A stretch of DNA of 64,000 nucleotides from SB11 sp965249955 (GTDB lineage: Bacteria; Bacteroidota; Bacteroidia; UBA8524). The notes below the pieces were generated by a model, which was given only the letters and a program-made list of their open reading frames with translations, was not told the DNA's origin and made no database searches. The DNA is taken from assembly GCA_965249955.1 (NCBI GenBank), contig OZ252261.1, forward strand, positions 1,674,001 through 1,738,000, given 5' to 3'. Positions 54,284-63,682 of this stretch are shown one piece after another. The first letter of the stretch is position 1, and every line of letters starts with the position of its first letter. Made by a program: the position numbers and the translations under genes.

Positions 54284-54838
54284 ATGATGAAAAAAATTAT
54301 TGTAGGTTTTGGAATAACGCTAATTGTTGTAGGGATTATTATACTTATTTTTTTTATTATCTATAAAGGGTCGAGGCTTCATTTACCATCATTTGTAGGT
54401 GTATTATTGGGTGCAGGATTGACAGGATTAGGCCTGAAAATAAGCCTTAATGACGACTATATAAAAACAGATGAAGAGGTGGACGAAACAACCGCAACTT
54501 TTTTAACACAAAAAGGGCAAAGTATAGCGGTTGAATTAAGTCATTGCAAAATTATAGAAGGAGAAGAAGCCAAAGAAAAGTATAAAAAACACGGCTATAC
54601 AGAGTTTTATGATGAAGAAGTATTTAGCAAACAGTGGGCAAAAAAACATAGCGATGTAATAAACCCGGTATGCATACAGTTTTATTTAATGGATGCCATT
54701 TATGTGAGCCCTTTAATTTATATGCAAAAGCACGCGCTGCAACAAAAACGGAGTAATCAAAAACTCACAACCATATACATCCACAAAAAGAAAAGGAAGG
54801 TGTATTATTTTGATTTAGAATTTCTTTTAGAAAACTAA
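54284..54838 (+). CDS. Small membrane protein of unknown function
   Basis: The frame is open from 54266, but the double ATG at 54284/54287 is the better start (184 residues). Two N-terminal transmembrane helices (GFGITLIVVGIIILIFFIIY and FVGVLLGAGLTGLGLKI) are followed by a ~130-residue soluble domain with a basic KHALQQKRSNQK region and a YIHKKKRKVYYFDLEFLLE ending. No family was recognised. The amylase gene starts 40 bp downstream on the same strand, but a functional link is not evident. Confidence 0.6.
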   Translation: MMKKIIVGFGITLIVVGIIILIFFIIYKGSRLHLPSFVGVLLGAGLTGLGLKISLNDDYIKTDEEVDETTATFLTQKGQSIAVELSHCKIIEGEEAKEKYKKHGYTEFYDEEVFSKQWAKKHSDVINPVCIQFYLMDAIYVSPLIYMQKHALQQKRSNQKLTTIYIHKKKRKVYYFDLEFLLEN

Positions 54839-54878
54839 AGGGGTTTGCTTAAACTTGTACTAAGTACACTAAGCAAAC

Positions 54879-56732
54879 ATGAAGCATAAACTTATACTCC
54901 TTTTCTCTTTTCTTTTTTTCTTCACATTCTCATACGCAAGCAAAGAACGCCGAGTAAAACGTATAGATCCGCCCCATTGGTGGGTGGGCATGAAAAACAC
55001 CAATGTGCAGCTATTGGTGTATGGCGCAGGTATTGGCGAGTTTAGCTCTTCTATAAATTATGAAGGAGTAAAAATCACAAAGTCAAGCACTGTAAGCAAC
55101 CCCAATTACTTGTTTATTGATGTTGAGATTAGCGCAACAGCAAAGGCGGGAACAATAGAAATTACCTTTACCAAAGGCAAGGAAAAATTTAAACACAACT
55201 ACCAGCTAAAAGCACGTACAGCAGCCAATAAAACCCTTATGGGTATTACTCCTGCTGACTTGATATATATGATAATGCCCGATCGTTTTGCTAACGGCAA
55301 TACAAAAAATGACAGTATTAAAGGGTTGTTTGAACCTGCTAACAGGGCAAAACCAAAAGGAAGGCACGGCGGCGATATACGCGGCATAATAAACAAACTG
55401 GATTATATAGAAAGCATGGGCTATACCAGCCTGTGGCTAAACCCCGTGTTTGAGAATAATGAAAAATACGAATCGTATCATGGGTATGCTATTACCGATC
55501 ACTACAAGACCGATGCCCGTTTGGGAACACTTGAAGAATACCGCGAGTTGGTAGATAAAATGCACGCAAAGGGAATGAAAATGGTTGAGGATGTCATTTT
55601 TAATCACATTGGCGACCAACATTACCTATACCAAGATTTACCCGATAGCACTTGGTTTCACTTCTACCCAAAGTTTTTTCAAAGCAATTTTAGGGCAACG
55701 GTACTAATGGATCCGTATGCGCCCAAAAGCGACAAAGAAAAGTTTAACAACGGTTGGTTTGATGGGCATATGCCCGATGTGGACCAAACCAATCCCTTTT
55801 TTGCTAATTTTTTAATACAAAATACCCTGTGGTGGATAGAAGAGTTTGGAATAGATGCCCTGCGTATTGATACCTATGCCTACCCCGACCAATTGTTTAT
55901 GGCCGAATGGGGCAGGAGAGTGAAAGAAGAATACCCAAAAATGAGTATGTTTTGTGAGGTGTGGGAGCACGACAAAGCGGTGCAGGCATGGTATACCCAA
56001 AACAACGGGCTGAACAAAGAGTACGATAATAATATGCCCAACGTAACCGATTTTCAGCTATGTTGGTCAATACACGCATCGCTTAGGGATAGACCTGAGT
56101 GGGAGCGAGGTTCATCAAAAATATACTACACACTGGCACAAGACTTTTTGTACGAGAACCCTTTTAACAATGTAACGTTTGTAGATAACCACGATATAGA
56201 ACGTTTTTACAGCATTGTAGGGCGAGACCTGAACAAATTTAAAATGGGCATGGGCTTGCTATACACCACCCGCGGCATACCCTGTGTTTTTTATGGCAGC
56301 GAAATATTAATGGCAAAAGGCGGAGGCGACCATGGTTTGCTGCGCGAAGATTTTTGGGGCGGTTGGCCAACGGATACAGTAGACAAGTTTACACCACAAG
56401 GGCGAACAGCACAAGAAAACGACGCTTGGAATTATTTGCAAAAACTGGGGCAATGGCGTAAGAATAGCCCTGCGATAAAAGAGGGTAAATTGGTGCAATA
56501 CATACCCACCAAACCTGATGCTGTGTACGTGTATTTCCGTATGCACCAAAACCAAAAAGTGATGGTGATATACAACACCAACGACAAAGAAATCACCCTA
56601 AACAGTAACGACTATACGGAAAGTATCGGGATAGCGACAAAAGCAAAAAATGTAATAACAGGCGAAAAAATAAACGGCTTAGAAACCCTTAAAGCCCCCG
56701 CAATGAGTATACAGATATTAGAGCTAGAATAA
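54879..56732 (+). CDS. GH13 alpha-amylase-family enzyme, neopullulanase/cyclomaltodextrinase-like
   Basis: This 617-residue secreted or periplasmic enzyme (signal peptide MKHKLILLFSFLFFFTFSYA) hydrolyses alpha-1,4-glucans. An N-terminal beta-sandwich (about 25-120) matches cyclomaltodextrinase N-domains and the C-terminal domain (about 540-615) is also of that type. The TIM barrel carries the GH13 regions: I VEDVIFNH, II ALRIDTYAY (nucleophile Asp), III MFCEVWEHD (acid/base Glu), IV FVDNHDIER (third Asp), so the triad is intact. It resembles SusA-type neopullulanases. Two more GH13 enzymes and a sugar MFS transporter are encoded on the opposite strand downstream. Confidence 0.92.
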   Translation: MKHKLILLFSFLFFFTFSYASKERRVKRIDPPHWWVGMKNTNVQLLVYGAGIGEFSSSINYEGVKITKSSTVSNPNYLFIDVEISATAKAGTIEITFTKGKEKFKHNYQLKARTAANKTLMGITPADLIYMIMPDRFANGNTKNDSIKGLFEPANRAKPKGRHGGDIRGIINKLDYIESMGYTSLWLNPVFENNEKYESYHGYAITDHYKTDARLGTLEEYRELVDKMHAKGMKMVEDVIFNHIGDQHYLYQDLPDSTWFHFYPKFFQSNFRATVLMDPYAPKSDKEKFNNGWFDGHMPDVDQTNPFFANFLIQNTLWWIEEFGIDALRIDTYAYPDQLFMAEWGRRVKEEYPKMSMFCEVWEHDKAVQAWYTQNNGLNKEYDNNMPNVTDFQLCWSIHASLRDRPEWERGSSKIYYTLAQDFLYENPFNNVTFVDNHDIERFYSIVGRDLNKFKMGMGLLYTTRGIPCVFYGSEILMAKGGGDHGLLREDFWGGWPTDTVDKFTPQGRTAQENDAWNYLQKLGQWRKNSPAIKEGKLVQYIPTKPDAVYVYFRMHQNQKVMVIYNTNDKEITLNSNDYTESIGIATKAKNVITGEKINGLETLKAPAMSIQILELE

Positions 56733-57461
56733 ACGCCTAAAAAAGCCTTTAATGCGTTGCCAACGTGTTGCAGGAAGAATGACAACACAATCACCAAATA
56801 ATGCTTCGTTTACTACGAGAGTTAAATATAGTGGTGTTTGATTTTTTTGGTAAACTATATCAGTAAAACGTTTAGGTAAGTAGCCAACATAAGCAACCTT
56901 AAGGGCAAAAGGCTTTTTTAGGTACTCTTGGGGTAAAACAAGTTTAAACTTACCGTCAAAATCAGTAGATGCCTCTATGTTTGTTCCTTCAATAAAAACA
57001 GAGACAGCAAACAACGGCTCATTGGTTGCACTATCAAGCACAACACCTGTAATTACTCCCGTTGTGTCTGAAGTTGTTTGAGGAGCAAGAACAGCGGTTT
57101 CGTCATGATAAAAAGGCTCTTGTTCTGTCGAAGGCTTATTATTTGTTATCGTTGTTTGGGCTTTTAGTGTTGTGCCAATTCCTGCTACCATTGCCAGTCC
57201 CCAAAACAATCGTTTTGCAAATGGCGAATGAATTTTTTGTGGGGAAGAAATTACAGTATTTAGCTTTTTAACATCAAACCTTCCGCAAACGTTTTTAGGC
57301 GGGTTGCTAAAATAAGCTAATAGTTCATCATCCGAAAAACGGGTAAAATCAACCACACATTTATTGCAAGCATCACAAAGCCTACCCTGTTCCGTTGGGA
57401 TCATTTTGTCCCAATCCTCTTGGCAAGGCTCAGGTATTGATATTTGCAATTGATTTTTCAT
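56724..57461 (-). CDS. Cys-motif plus carboxypeptidase-regulatory-like domain membrane protein, paralogue A
   Basis: This 245-residue protein starts with a ~65-residue motif seen in several Bacteroidota proteins: PCQEDWDKMIPTEQGRLCDA with CDACNKCVVDFT, SDDELLAYF and VCGRFD. A hydrophobic segment follows (about 82-100, LFWGLAMVAGIGTTLKA), and then a CarboxypepD-reg-like domain (about 128-205, ITGVVLDSATNEPLFAVSVFIEGT). The Cys cluster may bind metal, but the function of the family is not known to me. Its last 9 bp overlap the convergent amylase gene. The upstream gene is a tandem paralogue, adjacent without a gap. Confidence 0.75.
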   Translation of the reverse strand: MKNQLQISIPEPCQEDWDKMIPTEQGRLCDACNKCVVDFTRFSDDELLAYFSNPPKNVCGRFDVKKLNTVISSPQKIHSPFAKRLFWGLAMVAGIGTTLKAQTTITNNKPSTEQEPFYHDETAVLAPQTTSDTTGVITGVVLDSATNEPLFAVSVFIEGTNIEASTDFDGKFKLVLPQEYLKKPFALKVAYVGYLPKRFTDIVYQKNQTPLYLTLVVNEALFGDCVVILPATRWQRIKGFFRRLF

Positions 57462-58283
57462 TTAAAACAGATTTTTAAAGAAGGTTTTCACACGTTGCCA
57501 GCGGGTGGGTTTTGTAATATCTATTTTTTCTTTTTTTATAAAGGGTATAAGTTCTTGATCAGCTACTCGTCCAACGGTGTAATAATTAGGTTTTAGTATA
57601 GGTTTACCCATGTGATATACCACCACCTCTTCAGTCATGCCAGAGGCATCTTCAGTCATTTTAAGTGTATGAAAATCCTTGTTGGGAGAAATAGTATAAT
57701 CAACAATTTTATAACCAAAACTTCTAAGCTCTACAACAATTTCTTTATCGTAATATTCTTTGGAAAGGTTAATAGTAAACGTTCCTTCCAAATCAGTTGC
57801 AGAGCCTGTTTTTGTTCCCTTAATCAGTACAACAGCCCCTATCAAAGGTTCATTCGTGGCACTATCAAGAACAACACCTCGTATTGTTCGGGTAGAGTCG
57901 TTTGTTGTTTTGGGAGCTATCTCAAAAGAGACAGTATTTTGCTGAGGGGTGCTCGGGTTTATAGAGGCTGTTTGCGCAAAACCTTTTGCCATTAACCCTG
58001 CCCACAGGCCAACAGCCAACAGCCATTTTTTAGGAAAAGAGAACCAAGGGCTGTAAACGGGTATTTTTTCAATTGTTTTGTTTAGTTGTCGGTTATCAAA
58101 CCTGCCACACACATTTTTGGGTGCATTGCTAAAATAGGCCAGCAAATCAGCATCGCTAAATCGTGTAAAATCAACCACACACTTGCTACATACATTGCAA
58201 AACGCACCCTGTTCAGTAGGGGTCATTTTGTCCCAATCCTCTTGGCAGGGTTGGGGTATGGCAATATGCAGGCTGTTTTTCAT
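57462..58283 (-). CDS. Cys-motif plus carboxypeptidase-regulatory-like domain membrane protein, paralogue B
   Basis: This 273-residue protein has the same layout as its downstream neighbour: PCQEDWDKMTPTEQGAFCNV with CSKCVVDFTRFSDADLLAYF and VCGRFDN, a hydrophobic segment (about 87-105), then a CarboxypepD-reg-like domain (about 137-210, IRGVVLDSATNEPLIGAVVLIKGT). It differs by an additional ~40-residue segment before the shared C-terminal TRWQRVKTFFKNLF amphipathic helix. Its stop and the start codon of the downstream gene are directly adjacent, which implies tandem duplication and co-transcription. The function is unknown. Confidence 0.75.
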   Translation of the reverse strand: MKNSLHIAIPQPCQEDWDKMTPTEQGAFCNVCSKCVVDFTRFSDADLLAYFSNAPKNVCGRFDNRQLNKTIEKIPVYSPWFSFPKKWLLAVGLWAGLMAKGFAQTASINPSTPQQNTVSFEIAPKTTNDSTRTIRGVVLDSATNEPLIGAVVLIKGTKTGSATDLEGTFTINLSKEYYDKEIVVELRSFGYKIVDYTISPNKDFHTLKMTEDASGMTEEVVVYHMGKPILKPNYYTVGRVADQELIPFIKKEKIDITKPTRWQRVKTFFKNLF

Positions 58284-58414
58284 CCGAAATTCTTATCAAA
58301 GAAACGAATAAAAACCTATCAAGGTTTAAAGCCTAGGTTAAGAAAAAGGGAACAAACACAAATACTAGCTATTGCCGAGCGGATGCTCGAGCCAACTGGT
58401 CGAAAAACAACCAC

Positions 58415-59767
58415 TTAGCCCTCTTTTTTGTTGCTCACCCGTATCATTTGGTTGTCTTGCACATACAATACCGATATGGCCGCACATAGCATAAACACAC
58501 CCGCCAACACAAGAGCATATACAGCGTGCCCCCCATAAAGATGTTTTACAATCTTTTCTCCCGAAACACTACTTACTATTTGTGGCAGGGTAATAAAAAA
58601 ATTAAAAATACCCATGTACACACCCATCTTGCCCGCAGGTATGCTGCCCGCCAAAATAGCGTAGGGCATAGATAATATGCTGCCCCAAGCCAAACCAACG
58701 CCCACCATTGAGAGGATAAGCATGTTTTCATCTTGAATAAAAAAGACAGAGAGCAAGCCCAAACCTCCTGCCGTTAGCGATATGGCGTGGGTAGCCTTGC
58801 GACCTATTTTACCCGCTATTGATGGCAGCAAGAGGGCATAAATAGCCGAAACACCGTTGTATATACCAAACAATATACCCACCCAGTTACCTGCTTTGTT
58901 AAAGGCTTCAGAGGTATTATCGGTATCAGGCAAGTGGTATATGTGTTGTGCTATGGCGGGGGTGGTAAATACCCACATACTAAATAGGGCAAACCAACTA
59001 AAAAACTGTACCAAACCCAACTGACGCATGGTTTTGGGCATTTTACCAAAATCTTTAAAAATCTCTAAAAAACCCGTGTTGTTGGTTTCAGGTTTTCCAT
59101 GGTAGCGTTCGTACTCTTCAGGCGGGTATTCTTTGGTTTTAAGCACCGTTACCAATATGGTAATGATAAACACCGCCGCTCCTATATAAAACGAGTAGAT
59201 AACGTTTAGCGGTACTTTGCCATCGCCCATAGTATTACCGATAGGAGTGTAGTTTGCCAAAAAATAAGGCAACCACGAGCCTGCTACAGCACCAATCCCT
59301 ATTAAAAAGGTTTGTATAGAAAAACCCAATGTACGTTGCGAATCGGGCAGGTTATCGGCCACCAAAGCCCTAAAAGGCTCCATGGCTACGTTTATTGAGG
59401 CATCCATCATCATCAGCATACCTGCACCAATTAGCAATGCTGATTTGGCCGTAAGAAAAATATCAGAGTTGGGTAGTAGTATCAATGCCAAACAGCTAAG
59501 CAGTGCGCCCGCCAAAAAGTAGGGTTTGCGTCTACCCATTCGGTTCCATGTTTTATCACTATAGTGGCCTATAATGGGTTGCACTATCATTCCTGATAAG
59601 GGGGCAACCAACCAAAACCACGATAGGTGTTCTACAGGTGCACCAAAATTGAGCAATATGCGCGAGGCATTACCGTTTTGCAAGGCAAAGCCAAACTGTA
59701 TGCCCATAAAGCCAAAGCTCATGTTCCATATTTGCCAAAAACTAAGTTTGGGTTTTGTACTACTCAT
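58415..59767 (-). CDS. MFS sugar transporter, SLC45-like (maltose/maltodextrin or sucrose)
   Basis: This 450-residue protein has 12 predicted transmembrane helices. The SLC45/GPH-type sugar transporter signature GHYSDKTWNRMGRRKPYF lies between helices 2 and 3, and the N-terminus FGFMGIQFGFALQNGNASRI is typical of the Bacteroidota maltose-cluster transporters. It presumably moves maltose or short oligosaccharides across the inner membrane in symport with protons. The GH13 genes upstream on the same strand (33 bp gap) provide the substrates, so this is a functional starch-use operon. The exact sugar is inferred from context. Confidence 0.88.
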   Translation of the reverse strand: MSSTKPKLSFWQIWNMSFGFMGIQFGFALQNGNASRILLNFGAPVEHLSWFWLVAPLSGMIVQPIIGHYSDKTWNRMGRRKPYFLAGALLSCLALILLPNSDIFLTAKSALLIGAGMLMMMDASINVAMEPFRALVADNLPDSQRTLGFSIQTFLIGIGAVAGSWLPYFLANYTPIGNTMGDGKVPLNVIYSFYIGAAVFIITILVTVLKTKEYPPEEYERYHGKPETNNTGFLEIFKDFGKMPKTMRQLGLVQFFSWFALFSMWVFTTPAIAQHIYHLPDTDNTSEAFNKAGNWVGILFGIYNGVSAIYALLLPSIAGKIGRKATHAISLTAGGLGLLSVFFIQDENMLILSMVGVGLAWGSILSMPYAILAGSIPAGKMGVYMGIFNFFITLPQIVSSVSGEKIVKHLYGGHAVYALVLAGVFMLCAAISVLYVQDNQMIRVSNKKEG

Positions 59768-59799
59768 AATGTATAGCTGTGTTGAGGAGGGTGTAAAAA

Positions 59800-61188
59800 T
59801 TATTTAACCATTACCAAATATTCCCAAGGTTTTAAATCAATCGTTTCTGCTGCCAAAACTAAAGCATTGCTAAAAGCTTCACGACCTGCGGCTTTAAAAT
59901 CAAGCCCTGCTATTTGTCCTTTTGCTGCTTTGCCTGATAGGTTTAGTATCACAGTTACTTCGTTTTCGCCTTTCACACGTTTAAAGGCATAAACGTTAGC
60001 ATTATCGCCCGTCCACGCCAGTTTTTCAAACGATCCACCGTTGTTGCCGTTCCACAAGGCTTCGTTATTTTTCTTTATGTGCATTACGTTACGATAAAAA
60101 CCATACAATGTTGTATCGCCCCAGCTAATGGTGTCTTTTTCAAAAAAGGCCATGCGTTTTTTTAGTCCCACTTCCTGACCGCTATATAGCAAGAACATAT
60201 TTTTTGGATAGGTAGCACTAAGCACGGCAAAGGTTTTGTAGCCATCGCCCATACGCTCAAACTCTGTCCCGTTCCACGAGTTTTCATCGTGGTTACTGGT
60301 AAATGCCATACGGTAAGTGCGCTCAGGCATACGTGTTTGTTCTTTTTGCCAAAAGGTGTCTAAGTCGGCTGCTTGTTTGTTGCCTTTGGCTATTTCGTTC
60401 ATTATATGGTGAAATTCCCACGCATAGTTGGCATCAAAAGCACTATCATAAAACAATGCGTTTTCAATACCTTTGTCGCCTATATCTTCGGCTTCGGCCA
60501 ACATAAATACAGGTTTTATTTCATCCAATTGTTTGCGGGCATCAATCCAAAAATCAGTAGGCACTAAAAAGGCTACATCGCAGCGGTACCCGTCAATATC
60601 AGCTTCTTTTACCCAAAATTTAAGTGCATCAATCATTGCTTGACGCATTTCCATATTGTCGTAGTTCAGTTGGGCAACATCCGTCCAGTCCCAAGGGGTT
60701 ACTATATTTCCTGTGCTGTCTTTTGTATACCAATCGGGGTGCTCGGTAATCCAAGGGTTGTCCCATGCCGTGTGGTTGGCCACCCAGTCTATTATTACCT
60801 TCATACCCATATCGTGGGCTTTTTTTACCATTCCCTTAAAATCTTCCATACTGCCGTAATCAGATCCTACGGCTTTATAATCTTTTACCGAGTAATAACT
60901 GCCCATGCCGCCTTTGCGGTTTTTTTCGCCAATGGGGTGTATAGGCATTAGCCACAATACATCAACACCCATGTCTTTAAGACGAGGCAAATGTTGTTCA
61001 AATGCTTTTATTGTTCCTTCGGGGGTGTATTGGCGAAGGTTTACCTCGTATATATTGGCGTTTTTGCTCCACTCGGGCGCAGCAATAGCGGTTGGAGTTT
61101 CTTCCACGTCGGTTGGTTTTTCAGTTTTGGGCTTGCAGGCAGTAAATGCTATTACTACTGCCGAAAGAAAGAGTATATTTTTTTTCAT
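59800..61188 (-). CDS. GH13 alpha-amylase-family lipoprotein
   Basis: The frame is open to 61299, but the upstream part is dispersed-repeat sequence, and the ATG at 61188 gives a lipoprotein signal (MKKNILFLSAVVIAFTACKP); the product is 462 residues. GH13 regions are present: I VIIDWVANHTAW, II DGYRCDVAFLVP (nucleophile Asp), III MLAEAED (acid/base Glu), IV FTSNHDENSWNG. The TIM barrel begins after a short linker and the C-terminal beta domain is small. It is likely a surface or periplasmic maltodextrin-degrading enzyme that works with the adjacent transporter. Confidence 0.9.
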   Translation of the reverse strand: MKKNILFLSAVVIAFTACKPKTEKPTDVEETPTAIAAPEWSKNANIYEVNLRQYTPEGTIKAFEQHLPRLKDMGVDVLWLMPIHPIGEKNRKGGMGSYYSVKDYKAVGSDYGSMEDFKGMVKKAHDMGMKVIIDWVANHTAWDNPWITEHPDWYTKDSTGNIVTPWDWTDVAQLNYDNMEMRQAMIDALKFWVKEADIDGYRCDVAFLVPTDFWIDARKQLDEIKPVFMLAEAEDIGDKGIENALFYDSAFDANYAWEFHHIMNEIAKGNKQAADLDTFWQKEQTRMPERTYRMAFTSNHDENSWNGTEFERMGDGYKTFAVLSATYPKNMFLLYSGQEVGLKKRMAFFEKDTISWGDTTLYGFYRNVMHIKKNNEALWNGNNGGSFEKLAWTGDNANVYAFKRVKGENEVTVILNLSGKAAKGQIAGLDFKAAGREAFSNALVLAAETIDLKPWEYLVMVK

Positions 61189-61221
61189 AGGGTGATTTAT
61201 GGTGTGTTGGTTTGGTGCGGC

Positions 61222-61303
61222 TGTCATCCCGAATTTATTTCGGGATCTCATAAGTATTTCACAAGAATTGGTGATGAGATGCTGAAACGAGTTCAGCATG
61301 ACG
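61222..61303. repeat. Pair of short palindromic repeats with covarying stems
   Basis: Two hairpins lie in the 124-bp gap between the GH13 genes. 61222-61250 pairs ATCCCGAA with TTCGGGAT. 61276-61303 pairs ATGCTGAA with TTCAGCAT. Both have GA or GAG before and GAC after the stem in one orientation. The same design is present at 42734-42760. Confidence 0.7.
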
Positions 61304-61312
61304 GCTTCGCCG

Positions 61313-63682
61313 TTAATTCGTTATAATTTCAAATGAATTTGGGTTTAAGGTTAGGGTTAGTATATTGCCGCTCAAGGTAAACGTATTACCAAAGTTGGCT
61401 TTTAATTTTTCATAATTCAAGCCCGCAGGCAGGGTAAGCGTAATTTTTTGCTCCTCGCCTTTGTTAAACACCACAATGGCTGTTTTATTAAAATAGTTGC
61501 GCACGTATGCAAAGGTGTTTGCTCCTGCATTAACAAAGCGAGTGTCGCCATACAACAAAGCCATTTTGTTGCGGCGAAGCTGCACCAGTTTTGTAACAGT
61601 ATTTTTTAGCTGACTTTGTAGCGATGTAAGACTATCAAACAGCATCATGCGGCGGTTATCAGGATCGTTAGCTCCCGGAAGCCCGATTTCATCACCGTAA
61701 TAGATAACAGGAATACCGGGTATGGTGAGGTTAAAGGCGTTTAACATAGCCAAGCGGTCGTACCCTTTTTGTCCGTTATTGGTTATGTGGCGTGTCCACC
61801 CTGCTTGCTTGCTGTCTTCATCAAAACTCACCGAACCATCGGCATACGAGATAAAACGTACTTTATCCTGATTACCGCTTATGTTGCCCATTAGGTTGTG
61901 GTAGCCGTAGTAGTCAAAACTTTCGTTCAGGGTTTTTTGCAGGCGGGTAAACGATTCGTTATCGCGGGCAAAGCAAGCCACAGCCGCATCGTATACATTA
62001 AAATCAAACTGACCGTCCAACTGCCCTGTACTTACATACGAGTTAATAAGCTCAGGGCTACCGTAAGTCTCGCCAATTTGGTACAGCGTGCGGTTTTGTG
62101 GCTCAATAACCTGCGTTTTTATTTTGTAGGTAAGCAAACGCCAATAGCTTTCGGGTATGTGCTTGGTCGCATCGTGGCGAAGTCCGTCAAGGTCAAAATT
62201 AGTTAGCCAAAACATAGCGCTATCGGTAGCAGCTTCGCGCACTTCTTCACGCTCTAAATCTAAAGTAGGTAAAAAGGTGTCAAACCATGTGGTAAGGCGT
62301 TGCTCGTCCCACAACTCCAAATTACGCCTGCCGTCGGGCAAAATCATTGGCGTGCTCCAATCGGGGTGTTGCATTATCATGGGGTGCTCTTTGTGCACGT
62401 GGTTGGCCACATAATCCAACACCACATTTACATTGTGTTGGTGGGCTACGCTAATCAATTCTTTCAACTCGTCATTAGTTCCAAAACGATAATCTACCTG
62501 CGAGTGTGATGTAGGCCAATAACCATGATAGCCTGCAAACTTGCTATACACGCCGCCTTTATTCCACAGGCCCCAAGCACCTTCAGGGTTTTGACTAACG
62601 GGCGAAAGCCATACAGTATTGGTTCCCAATGAATCGAAGTAGCCGTTTTTAATTTTTTGGGTGATGCCTGCCAAATCGCCGCCCAAGTAGTTGGCAATGG
62701 GTAAAATGGTGTCTTGCACTTTTTTATCGTTATCGGTACGACCGTTATTAAAACGATCAACCATTAAAAAGTACATCACATAGTTTTGTTTGTCTGTTCG
62801 GCTTAGTTCGGTAGTTTGGGTAACGGGCAAGCCTTTATCTAAAGGGATTAAAATATCATTACTCTCTTTTTGTGCCGAAGAAGCATAAATGCGCAAGTGC
62901 GAACGCTCCATTTTTTCAGCATTTTTGGGTAGAGTAACGGTATAGGTATTGTTTTCTTTTTTTATGAATGAAGCGGGAAGCAAGTAGTTTTCCCAATAGG
63001 CCAATACCGTAGTTATACTGCTATCAGCCAAAAAAGTTACTTGGCGGCCCGTGTGGTTTTGTGTTGCAATGCTTGGTTTGGCCGCATTAGGGTTGCCTAC
63101 TGCCAAAATAGAGTTGTAGCCCCCAATACCGTTATCAATACTGTCTGTATTGTTTGGGTCGAGACCTTCAACACCATCAAGGTGAAGTTTGTATTGGTGC
63201 TCACCTTCATTAAGGGAAAGGGTTGTTTTCCAAATGCCGTTTTCTAAAACAAGCGGATTTTTTGAGGCTGTCCAGCCGTTAAAGCTGCCCGCCATTTCCA
63301 CCTTGTTATATGTTTTTCCTTTTGGGTCGAAAGTAAAGGCAACTTTGTTCTTACGTGATTTTCGCAGGGGAATATCGTACCCAAAACCATCGGCTTCTAC
63401 GTGAAGGTTAGCTATGGGTTGAGTGATGCTTCCCACAAGCAGTAACTCACCTTTGTTAATGATATAGGTATTAGCTAACCCCTCAACAGAAGTGGATGCA
63501 ATTATTTTTTCAGTTTCAGGAAAATAGTCTTTAAGTATTATTACAGTAGTATCAGCCCCTAAGGTTATGGGCGAGGCAAGACCAACAATTAAAGATTTTT
63601 CAGGGGTTTTTAGTCCTGTATCTTTTTTACACGAGGCCAGCAAAGCACTTAGGGCGAGAACAATATATACAGCCTTTTTCAT
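61313..63682 (-). CDS. Multidomain GH13 alpha-amylase-family lipoprotein with CBM48-like module
   Basis: This 789-residue lipoprotein (MKKAVYIVLALSALLASCKK) has an N-terminal Ig-like region (about 25-110), a CBM48/E-set-like module (about 112-195, VEMAGSFNGWTASKNPLVLE), a second beta domain (about 200-295), and a GH13 barrel (about 305-700). Visible regions are I VVLDYVANH, II DGLRHDATKHIP (nucleophile Asp), and III IGETYGS. Region IV appears as SGNQDKVRF, where the usual His of NHD is Gln, while the catalytic Asp is kept. It resembles cyclomaltodextrinase-like or pullulanase-like enzymes of Bacteroidota starch operons. It is the first of the three same-strand sugar-use genes. Confidence 0.88.
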   Translation of the reverse strand: MKKAVYIVLALSALLASCKKDTGLKTPEKSLIVGLASPITLGADTTVIILKDYFPETEKIIASTSVEGLANTYIINKGELLLVGSITQPIANLHVEADGFGYDIPLRKSRKNKVAFTFDPKGKTYNKVEMAGSFNGWTASKNPLVLENGIWKTTLSLNEGEHQYKLHLDGVEGLDPNNTDSIDNGIGGYNSILAVGNPNAAKPSIATQNHTGRQVTFLADSSITTVLAYWENYLLPASFIKKENNTYTVTLPKNAEKMERSHLRIYASSAQKESNDILIPLDKGLPVTQTTELSRTDKQNYVMYFLMVDRFNNGRTDNDKKVQDTILPIANYLGGDLAGITQKIKNGYFDSLGTNTVWLSPVSQNPEGAWGLWNKGGVYSKFAGYHGYWPTSHSQVDYRFGTNDELKELISVAHQHNVNVVLDYVANHVHKEHPMIMQHPDWSTPMILPDGRRNLELWDEQRLTTWFDTFLPTLDLEREEVREAATDSAMFWLTNFDLDGLRHDATKHIPESYWRLLTYKIKTQVIEPQNRTLYQIGETYGSPELINSYVSTGQLDGQFDFNVYDAAVACFARDNESFTRLQKTLNESFDYYGYHNLMGNISGNQDKVRFISYADGSVSFDEDSKQAGWTRHITNNGQKGYDRLAMLNAFNLTIPGIPVIYYGDEIGLPGANDPDNRRMMLFDSLTSLQSQLKNTVTKLVQLRRNKMALLYGDTRFVNAGANTFAYVRNYFNKTAIVVFNKGEEQKITLTLPAGLNYEKLKANFGNTFTLSGNILTLTLNPNSFEIITN

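Noticed and set aside
61189..61299. 37-residue N-terminal extension of the GH13 lipoprotein
   Set aside because: The extension is translated palindromic repeat sequence, and the lipoprotein signal begins at 61188.
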